DNA of 11,640 nucleotides from Sideroxydans lithotrophicus. Its GTDB lineage: Bacteria; Pseudomonadota; Gammaproteobacteria; Burkholderiales; Sulfuriferulaceae. Positions 6,157 through 11,640 of this stretch are shown piece by piece (within the stretch, counting starts at the first letter, position 1; the number at the start of each line of letters is the position of its first letter). The notes under the pieces were generated by a model that searched no databases, was not told where the DNA came from, and saw nothing but the letters and a program-made list of their open reading frames with translations. The stretch is taken from the NCBI GenBank assembly GCA_022736605.1, contig DZDB01000044.1, positions 2,019-13,658 on the forward strand. Direction: 5' to 3'. The translations under genes and the position numbers were made by a program.

Positions 6157-8121
6157 TCAGGCTACCGCCTGCGCGCTGGTTGCTGAAAGGCTTGCAGGAT
6201 CAAGTGGCCGCGCATCATTTTGAATGTTCAGGGTTTGTAGCAGGGCGTTGATTTCAGCTTGCTGTATCTGCATTGCATCATGCTGTTGTTTGAGTTCGGC
6301 AATCCGTGCTTGCAGGCCATCCAGATTGCCGTGCACTTTCTTGATGTTCTCGACGCGCAATTCCAGCTGGTTTTTGTGATCGCGAATGCGCGCTACCAGT
6401 GGGTCGAGGGTGCGTCGTAACCAGGCATCGGTCTCTGTCCGAGCCCTATCAAAGGTATCGCGCGCCTCGCTCACCAGGCTCTGGTAAAACTTGTTGATCA
6501 TAAAACGTTTTTCCAGCACCAGATTGAGTGGGTCGCGGCAGAACGCTTCAGTGCTGCGCGCCAGATCAGCCAGGCGTTGGCGATGACGATTCAGGTTGAG
6601 CGTAGGCGGATTGAGCGCAGGAAAGTCATGTTGTTCCTGAAACCGCAGATAGGCGGCTTCAAGCAGGCCCAGAATGTCGCCCGCGACGACGTCCACCCGG
6701 CCAAATTGCGCGTTGATTCGGTCAAACAGCGTGTGCATGCCACGCGTCAGGCTGGCGGTGGTCCAGCTATCGTCGAGGTGAGCGCGGCTTTTATTCAGCA
6801 TGGTTTCCAGAATATCCTGGGACAGGGCGGAGAGCAGTGAACGGCCGCGTTCCTGTACCAGGTTCCGGGTGATTTTGAAGTTCAACGCAGCGGCATCATA
6901 GCCGCGCTTTTCCAGTACCAGTTTATCGCGCAGTTTGGTGACGATTTCCCGGTTTTTGCCGGTAAACGCGTTCAGCTGGTACATGTCGTCGTACAGCCCG
7001 GCGAGTTTGCTTTGCACGCCGTGGTGCGAGGCCTCCAGCATGGTGAATACTTCCTGGCTGACTGATTCATGCAGAAGGCGCTGACGTGATGGAATGATGT
7101 GATCGGCCAGCATGGATTCCAGCGCGCCGATATTGGAACGCTGCAGCAAGGCGGCATCGCCGCGTACTTTGGCCACCAGTGCTTTTTGTGCCGAGATGGC
7201 GAGCACCTGATGACGCGGTAGCTTGAGCAACTGGGCGGTTTGAAACAGCTGTTTTTCCAGCGCAAGTTGCGTTTCTGCGTCGGATTTCAGGTCGTCCCAC
7301 AGCATGTCGATCTTGTTCAATACTGCGATATGGTGATGCACGCGACGATGTACGTTTTTTTCCCAGATATCCAGGTCAGAGCGCGTCACACCGGTATCGG
7401 TGGCGAGCAGGAACAGCACGGCGTGGGCGCTGGGGATGGCACTCAGCGTCAATTCGGGCTCGTTGCCAAGCGCGTTCAGACCCGGCGTATCGAGTATCGA
7501 CAAGCCGCTTTTGAGCAGCGGGTGGGGAAAATTGATCAATGCATAACGCCAGGCGGGCACTTCGACCATGCCGTCCGCCGGTTTGTCTGAAGCGGTTGGC
7601 GCGCTGTCGTCATGCAGGCCGAGTGCACGTGCAACCGCCAGCGGCACGCGTTTGACTTCTGCCAGGGTGCGGAATGCCGCAGCCATCTGCGCCGGATCGT
7701 CGGGGGTCAAGCTGATGCTGCTCCATTCGATGGGCATGCGCTTGAGTGTGACCAGACTGTCATCGCGCAGACGGGATTCGATCGGCAACAGCCGCAAATA
7801 AGGTGCGGATTCCGCGTCGTAAAAAATTTCTGTCGGGCACATGGTGGTGCGGCCAACATCGGACGGCAGCAAACGCTGTTTCAAATCGGCAAAAAACAGG
7901 GCGTTGATCAGCTCGGATTTGCCGCGCGAAAACTCTGCCACAAACGCCAGTGTGAGTTTGTCCTGGCGCAGGCTTTCTTCCAGGTCGTAGAGGCGCAGCG
8001 TCTGTTGTGCTTCAGCGTTGGCATTGCGATCCAGCCAGGCGCGATAAGCCTGCAAGGCAGCGAGCAGCGCATTGCGCTGCTGCTGGTATTGCGCGACGCC
8101 CTGTTCAAGACGGTTTGTCAT
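6157..8121 (-). CDS. Bacterial dynamin-like GTPase
   Basis: This 654-residue protein belongs to the dynamin superfamily of large GTPases, which bind and remodel membranes or control membrane stability. The G domain is at the N-terminus: P-loop AEFSRGKS at 62-69 (the usual first Gly is Ala62), a switch I Thr pair in GRTTMCPTE (90-98), DTPG at 211-214, and NKID at 269-272. After it come about 300 mostly helical residues (the stalk or bundle expected for the family) with a conserved-looking segment around 507-552. A probable coiled coil at about 575-632 ends in a short Ala/Ser-rich tail. I see no transmembrane helix or long hydrophobic paddle, so membrane contact would be peripheral. ATG 8121 lies inside yggU (17-base overlap), with GGGAAAG upstream acting as ribosome site. 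The fimV-like gene follows after 15 bases. The physiological role is unknown; the family call is strong. Confidence 0.88.
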   Translation of the reverse strand: MTNRLEQGVAQYQQQRNALLAALQAYRAWLDRNANAEAQQTLRLYDLEESLRQDKLTLAFVAEFSRGKSELINALFFADLKQRLLPSDVGRTTMCPTEIFYDAESAPYLRLLPIESRLRDDSLVTLKRMPIEWSSISLTPDDPAQMAAAFRTLAEVKRVPLAVARALGLHDDSAPTASDKPADGMVEVPAWRYALINFPHPLLKSGLSILDTPGLNALGNEPELTLSAIPSAHAVLFLLATDTGVTRSDLDIWEKNVHRRVHHHIAVLNKIDMLWDDLKSDAETQLALEKQLFQTAQLLKLPRHQVLAISAQKALVAKVRGDAALLQRSNIGALESMLADHIIPSRQRLLHESVSQEVFTMLEASHHGVQSKLAGLYDDMYQLNAFTGKNREIVTKLRDKLVLEKRGYDAAALNFKITRNLVQERGRSLLSALSQDILETMLNKSRAHLDDSWTTASLTRGMHTLFDRINAQFGRVDVVAGDILGLLEAAYLRFQEQHDFPALNPPTLNLNRHRQRLADLARSTEAFCRDPLNLVLEKRFMINKFYQSLVSEARDTFDRARTETDAWLRRTLDPLVARIRDHKNQLELRVENIKKVHGNLDGLQARIAELKQQHDAMQIQQAEINALLQTLNIQNDARPLDPASLSATSAQAVA

Positions 8122-8431
8122 AGTGCTTTCCCATTTCTTCGAGTTTTTGTGCGGTCTTCCCGTCCAGTGGGGTGATTATGATTGTTTTGCGGCGACTTTT
8201 TGCACCCACGCTTAGCTTCACATAGCTGTGTGGGAGCGCCAATGTATCAGCGATCAATTGGCACACCAGCGCATTCGCCTTGCCATTGATAGCGGCAGCA
8301 GCCACCCGCAGCTTGAGCGCACCGCCATGCAGTCCGACTATTTCGCTGCGGCTGGCACCCGGTTGAACATGCAGCAAAATGCGTGCCTGTTCAGCCTCAA
8401 TTTGCAACCAGGGCGTGTCAATAAGGCGCAA
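8105..8431 (-). CDS. DUF167 / YggU family protein
   Basis: A small 108-residue protein of the DUF167 (YggU) family, whose structure is known from E. coli but whose function is not. The family signature is clear: LLHVQPGASRSEIVGLHGG (residues about 18-36), then LKLRVAAAAINGKAN (40-54), and VKLSVGAKSRRKTI near 71-84. The start is taken as TTG at 8431, because the yggT stop closes the frame at 8441-8443 and no ATG occurs before the conserved core; a TTG a few codons further in is an alternative. Nine bases separate it from yggT, a usual partner. Its 3' end overlaps the start of the dynamin-like gene by 17 bases, so translation of the two is probably coupled. Confidence 0.9.
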   Translation of the reverse strand: MRLIDTPWLQIEAEQARILLHVQPGASRSEIVGLHGGALKLRVAAAAINGKANALVCQLIADTLALPHSYVKLSVGAKSRRKTIIITPLDGKTAQKLEEMGKHYDKPS

Positions 8432-8440
8432 CGTAATGGC

Positions 8441-9016
8441 TCATAGGTGCGCGTTGGCCAAGCGCTCCAGCCAGGTCAGCGGCAGCATGATGACAAGTTG
8501 ACAGACCAGCAGAAATATCAAGGGTGACAGATCGAAGTTGGCCACTGTGGGCACCCAGCGCTGAAACGGGCGCAGCAGTGGCGTGGCCAGCGCGGAAAAT
8601 ACCGGCATCAGCGGCGAAAACGGGTTGACCAGCGACAGCACGGCCATGACGATTACCAGCCCGATGAGTACATATACCGCCAGGCTGGCGAGCTTGACCG
8701 CAGCCAGCAACAGCAACCAGGGCACGATGGCGCTGCCCGCAATGGCAAACGGAAAGCCTCCCAGTCCGAGCAGCGCCAGCAGCAGCAGAATTTCCAGCAC
8801 CCATGCCAGCAGCAGCGTGCCCAGATCGACGCCAAACAGCCCCGGGATTATCCGTCGCAGCGGACGCACGGCAAAGTCAGTCAGTTTGATGACGAACTGG
8901 GCGAAGGGGTTTTGAAATGGCACGCGTACCCACTGCATGTAAAAACGCAGCAACAGCGCAATCAGGAACAGATTGGCCAGATTTTGTAGCAGAAACTGGA
9001 GTGCTTGTATCAACAT
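8441..9016 (-). CDS. yggT: YggT family integral membrane protein
   Basis: A 191-residue, strongly hydrophobic inner-membrane protein with two YGGT repeats. Repeat one runs from about residue 24 (RFYMQWVRVPFQNPFAQFV) and includes TDFAVRPLRRIIPG. Repeat two (about 121-170) contains LSLVNPFSPLMPV and ATPLLRPFQRWVP. The shared NPF...P(L)RP(F/L)RR pattern is the family hallmark. Roughly four or five membrane segments are visible (about 5-25, 65-85, 96-130, 163-182). Function is not firmly settled: members have been linked to osmotic or potassium stress and, in chloroplasts and cyanobacteria, to thylakoid or division functions. The ATG at 9016 has AGGT about 8 bases upstream. It follows proC after 56 bases and precedes yggU by 9, matching the common yggS-proC-yggT-yggU order. 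Confidence 0.94.
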   Translation of the reverse strand: MLIQALQFLLQNLANLFLIALLLRFYMQWVRVPFQNPFAQFVIKLTDFAVRPLRRIIPGLFGVDLGTLLLAWVLEILLLLALLGLGGFPFAIAGSAIVPWLLLLAAVKLASLAVYVLIGLVIVMAVLSLVNPFSPLMPVFSALATPLLRPFQRWVPTVANFDLSPLIFLLVCQLVIMLPLTWLERLANAHL

Positions 9017-9072
9017 GGGTCAGTACCTGAAATACCGTGTAATGGTTGCATTTTGAGACGTAACCGGCGAGT

Positions 9073-9879
9073 TTAAACCAGCGCGTCGCCGAGTTCGCGT
9101 GAGCGCTCGGCGGCTGCCTGTAGCGCCGTGCCGATGGCTTCCGCCACGTGGCTGTTCTGCATGCTCAGCAGCGCGCGTTCGGTGGTGCCGCCTTTGGACG
9201 TGACGCGGGCGCGTAATGTGGCCAGGTCTTCGCTGCTCGCCAGCGCCAGTTTGGCGGCGCCTAAAAACGTTTCCAGTGCCAGTTGGCGCGCCACGTCGGC
9301 GGACAAGCCCAGCTCGGTGCCGGCGTGCTGCATGGCTTCCATGAAATAAAATACATAGGCCGGGCCGCTGCCTGAGACTGCGGTAACGGCGTCCATCTGA
9401 CTTTCGTCCTCGACCCACACCACGCTGCCCGCAGCATTGAGCACGTCCGCTGCGGCTTGCCGTTGCAGCGCATCAACTGCAGGTAGCGCATACAGCGCGC
9501 TGACCCCGGCACCGATCATGGCGGGCGTATTGGGCATGCTGCGCACGATGCGGGTATACCCCATCAGCCAGGCTGACAGCGTGGCAGCGCGCACCCCAGC
9601 CGCGATGGACACAACCAGTTGCGTCGCCAGCAGCGGAGATAGCTGCAGGGCAACTTCCTTGAGTTGTTGCGGCTTGACTGCCAATACGATGATGTCACTG
9701 ATGACCGCATCGGCACATAGCGTGTCAAAAGTATTGACCTGATAGTCACGCGCCAGCCGCGCGCAAGACTCGGCATTGTGTTCAACGACCGTGAGCTGAC
9801 TGGCGTTGAGGCCTTGCCGTAATAGCCCGGCAATGAGCGCGCTGGCCATGTTGCCGCCGCCGATGAAAGTAATGTGCAT
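9073..9879 (-). CDS. proC: Pyrroline-5-carboxylate reductase
   Basis: ProC reduces 1-pyrroline-5-carboxylate to L-proline with NAD(P)H, the last step of proline synthesis. The 268-residue protein begins with the Rossmann dinucleotide-binding loop FIGGGNMA (residues 5-12). It continues with VLAVKPQ (65-71), RSMPNTPA (113-120), the family signature DAVTAVSGSGPAYVF (163-177) and VTSKGGTTERAL (226-237). The frame is open a further 44 codons upstream, but that part is low-complexity (Pro/Ala/Cys-rich), overlaps yggS and lies before the essential nucleotide-binding strand. The ATG at 9879 is therefore the start, with a good AAAGGA Shine-Dalgarno 6-7 bases upstream. The gene starts 10 bases after the yggS stop, so the two are almost certainly co-transcribed. 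Length matches the family (about 270). Confidence 0.97.
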   Translation of the reverse strand: MHITFIGGGNMASALIAGLLRQGLNASQLTVVEHNAESCARLARDYQVNTFDTLCADAVISDIIVLAVKPQQLKEVALQLSPLLATQLVVSIAAGVRAATLSAWLMGYTRIVRSMPNTPAMIGAGVSALYALPAVDALQRQAAADVLNAAGSVVWVEDESQMDAVTAVSGSGPAYVFYFMEAMQHAGTELGLSADVARQLALETFLGAAKLALASSEDLATLRARVTSKGGTTERALLSMQNSHVAEAIGTALQAAAERSRELGDALV

Positions 9880-9889
9880 ACAAAATCCT

Positions 9890-10585
9890 TTAGTGGGTGG
9901 AGGAGGGGCGCGTGCCAAACAGCGCTGAGCCAACGCGCACCAGTGTGGAGCCTTCGGCAATGGCGATTTCAAGGTCGTCGGACATCCCCATTGACAGCGT
10001 GTCGAGCGCAAAGCCCTGGTCGATCAGTTCGGTTTGCAATGCATGTAGCCGGGCAAATTGAGCGTGCTGTATTGCGCTGTCGGTGCCGCCCTGCGGGATT
10101 GCCATCAAGCCGCGCAAACGCAATCGGGGTAGCGTGGCAACGGCCTGTGCCAGGGCGGGCAGGTTAGCTGGTGCCACACCGCTTTTGCTGGTTTCGTCGC
10201 TGATATTGACCTGCAAACAGACGTTGAGCGCGGGCATGTCTGGCGGACGCGCATCATTCAGCCGTTGCGCGATGAGTGGCCGGTCGACACTGTGAACCCA
10301 GTCGAAGTGCTGTGCCACGGCCTGGGTTTTGTTGCGCTGTAGCGGGCCGATAAAATGCCAGGTTAAAGATAAGTCGCGCAGCGCCGCTAATTTGGGGAGT
10401 GCTTCTTGCACGTAGCTTTCACCAAAAGCGCGTTGTCCGGCATGGGCAGCGGTGGTTATCGCAGCGACAGGAAAGGTCTTGCTGACGGCGAGCAGCTCGA
10501 CGCAGCCAGGTGCGCGGCCAGCTGCCAGAATGGCCTTGGCAATGCGCGCGTGCACAGCTTGCAATGCGCTTTTTACTGTGTCCAT
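9890..10585 (-). CDS. yggS: YggS/PLPBP family pyridoxal-phosphate homeostasis protein
   Basis: YggS binds pyridoxal 5'-phosphate without known catalysis and keeps vitamin B6, amino-acid and keto-acid pools balanced. The 231-residue protein has the alanine-racemase-like barrel fold motifs: LLAVSKTFP with the PLP lysine at 36 (the same position as in E. coli YggS), WHFIGPLQRNK (76-86), LQVNIS, RGLMAIP, and the phosphate-binding end SMGMSDDLEIAIAEGSTLVRVG (only its ends used here: SMGMS and LVRVG). The usual FGEN motif reads FGES at 54-57. I chose the ATG at 10585 over an in-frame TTG at 10618 because 231 residues and a start just before the first helix fit the family. The TTG would also lie directly opposite the pilT start. 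It is the first gene of the minus-strand unit and diverges from pilT. Confidence 0.95.
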   Translation of the reverse strand: MDTVKSALQAVHARIAKAILAAGRAPGCVELLAVSKTFPVAAITTAAHAGQRAFGESYVQEALPKLAALRDLSLTWHFIGPLQRNKTQAVAQHFDWVHSVDRPLIAQRLNDARPPDMPALNVCLQVNISDETSKSGVAPANLPALAQAVATLPRLRLRGLMAIPQGGTDSAIQHAQFARLHALQTELIDQGFALDTLSMGMSDDLEIAIAEGSTLVRVGSALFGTRPSSTH

Positions 10586-10588
10586 AAT
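10559..10588 (+). promoter_or_regulatory. Candidate sigma70 promoter for pilT
   Basis: TTGCAA at 10559-10564 (4 of 6 to the -35 consensus) is followed after 18 bases by CATAAT at 10583-10588 (5 of 6 to -10). Transcription would begin near 10595, about 23 bases before the pilT ATG. The -10 overlaps the yggS start codon. Prediction by eye only. Confidence 0.35.
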
Positions 10589-10608
10589 GGCTCGAAATTC
10601 ATCAGGGA

Positions 10609-10617
10609 AGTATAACA
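10609..10617 (-). promoter_or_regulatory. Candidate extended -10 promoter for yggS
   Basis: On the minus strand TGTTATACT is a full extended -10 (TGn followed by TATACT, 5 of 6). The expected -35 position holds only AGCAGT, which is poor but less necessary with an extended -10. Transcription would start near 10602, about 17 bases before the yggS ATG. The site overlaps the pilT ribosome-binding region. Confidence 0.35.
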
Positions 10618-11640
10618 ATGGAAATCCAGGAACTGCTGGCTTTTGCGGTTAAAAACAAAGCCTCCGATTTACACTTGTCGGCAGGTTTGCCGCCGATGAT
10701 CCGGGTGCACGGTGATATACGCCGCATCAATCTGCCGCCGATGGATCACAATACCGTGCATGACATGGTGTACGACATCATGAACGACGGCCAGCGCAAA
10801 GTGTACGAAGAAACCCTGGAGGTGGATTTTTCTTTTGAAGTACCGACGCTGGCGCGCTTCCGTGTCAACGCTTTCAACCAGAATCGTGGTTCGGGTGCGG
10901 TATTCCGTACCATTCCCAGCAAAGTGCTGACACTCGAAGAACTCAATGCGCCCAAAATATTCAAGGAGATTTCCGATCAGCCGCGCGGCATCGTACTGGT
11001 GACCGGGCCGACCGGTTCGGGCAAGTCGACCACACTGGCGGCGATGGTTGATTATGTCAATGAAAGCACCTTCGGGCATATCCTGACGGTAGAAGACCCG
11101 ATCGAATTCGTCCATCAAAGTAAAAAATGCGTGATTAACCAGCGTGAAGTCGGACCGCATACGCAGTCGTTTTCGAATGCACTGCGTTCCGCGCTGCGGG
11201 AAGATCCGGACGTAATTCTGGTGGGCGAGATGCGCGACCTGGAAACCATCCGGCTGGCACTCACCGCAGCCGAGACCGGCCACCTCGTATTCGGTACGCT
11301 GCACACCAGTTCGGCGGCCAAGACCATCGACCGTATCGTCGACGTGTTTCCGGCGGCTGAAAAGGAGATGGTGCGTTCGATGCTGTCTGAGTCGATTCGC
11401 GCGGTGATCGCGCAAACCCTGCTCAAGACCAAGGACGGTGCGGGTCGGGTCGCTGCGCACGAAATCATGATCGGCACCCCGGCAATCCGCAACCTGATCC
11501 GTGAAAACAAGATTGCGCAAATGTACTCGTCGATTCAGACCGGCCAGAACGTGGGCATGCAGACGCTCGATCAGTGCTTGCAGGATCTGGTGCGGCGCAA
11601 TGTGGTATCAGTTGGTGAAGCGCGTTCCCGCGCTGTCAAT
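10618..11640 (+). CDS. pilT: Type IV pilus retraction ATPase PilT, 3' end cut by window
   Basis: PilT is the hexameric cytoplasmic ATPase that depolymerises type IV pili, powering twitching motility and DNA uptake. From ATG 10618 (AGGGAAG upstream) 341 codons run to the last base without a stop; PilT is about 344-347 residues, so only a few are missing. Features in order: N-terminal PAS-like region beginning MEIQELL and ASDLHLSAG; Walker A GPTGSGKST at 130-138; Asp box TVEDPIEF; atypical Walker B ILVGEMRD; His box GHLVFGTLHT; and AIRNLIRENK, the C-terminal motif that marks PilT and is needed for retraction. These distinguish it from the extension ATPase PilB, which is larger. It diverges from yggS across 32 bases, a layout common in beta- and gammaproteobacteria. 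pilU often follows but is outside the window. Confidence 0.97.
   Translation, partial: MEIQELLAFAVKNKASDLHLSAGLPPMIRVHGDIRRINLPPMDHNTVHDMVYDIMNDGQRKVYEETLEVDFSFEVPTLARFRVNAFNQNRGSGAVFRTIPSKVLTLEELNAPKIFKEISDQPRGIVLVTGPTGSGKSTTLAAMVDYVNESTFGHILTVEDPIEFVHQSKKCVINQREVGPHTQSFSNALRSALREDPDVILVGEMRDLETIRLALTAAETGHLVFGTLHTSSAAKTIDRIVDVFPAAEKEMVRSMLSESIRAVIAQTLLKTKDGAGRVAAHEIMIGTPAIRNLIRENKIAQMYSSIQTGQNVGMQTLDQCLQDLVRRNVVSVGEARSRAVN

Noticed and set aside
7612..8175. Plus-strand open frame (187 codons) opposite the dynamin-like gene
   Set aside because: Antisense to the conserved G domain, Cys/Arg/Gln-rich, no family resemblance.
9017..9072. 56-base gap between proC and yggT as promoter or terminator
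   Set aside because: I find no convincing -35/-10 pair and no stable hairpin on the minus strand; short AATG/CATT pairing is trivial.
9880..10011. 44-codon N-terminal extension of proC
   Set aside because: It overlaps yggS, is low-complexity, and the ATG at 9879 has a good ribosome site right before the nucleotide-binding fold.
1..11640. Mobile element, phage, defence island or CRISPR array
   Set aside because: No transposase, integrase, direct or inverted terminal repeats, spacer pattern, tRNA edge or base-composition break could be seen; all genes are conserved chromosomal families.

Overview
The window looks like a conserved, chromosomal stretch from a GC-rich betaproteobacterium, possibly in or near the Nitrosomonadales/Burkholderiales. 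This rests on the gene order (proA-nadD-rsfS-rlmH-maf-rng; pilT divergent from yggS-proC-yggT-yggU) and on protein flavour, recalled from family knowledge and not from a search. No phage, transposon, CRISPR array, tRNA or rRNA is visible. Coding density is very high and no gene-free gap exceeds 60 bases.

Layout. Positions 1-4428 (+ strand) hold six genes packed head to tail: the 3' part of proA (proline synthesis), nadD (NAD synthesis), rsfS (ribosome silencing factor), rlmH (23S rRNA pseudouridine-1915 methyltransferase), maf (nucleotide pyrophosphatase) and rng (ribonuclease G). Gaps run from a 1-base overlap to 18 bases, so this is probably one transcription unit. It links NAD and nucleotide housekeeping with ribosome maturation.

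Positions 4435-10585 (- strand) hold six more genes, read right to left: yggS (PLP homeostasis), proC (last step of proline synthesis), yggT (membrane protein), yggU/DUF167, a large dynamin-like GTPase and a FimV-like single-pass envelope protein. Spacing is tight (10, 56 and 9 bases, a 17-base overlap, then 15 bases), consistent with an operon. The two units converge at 4428/4435 with only 6 bases between stop codons.

Positions 10618-11640 (+ strand) hold pilT, the type IV pilus retraction ATPase, cut by the window end probably only a few codons before its stop. It diverges from yggS across 32 bases, where I can propose facing, overlapping promoters.

I do not see a clearly new system. The part that best repays attention is the distal end of the minus-strand unit: a dynamin-like GTPase with an altered P-loop, next to a FimV-type protein that appears to lack the usual LysM domain, about 2.5 to 4.5 kb from pilT. 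A link between membrane remodelling, cell-pole organisation and pilus retraction is possible but is inference.
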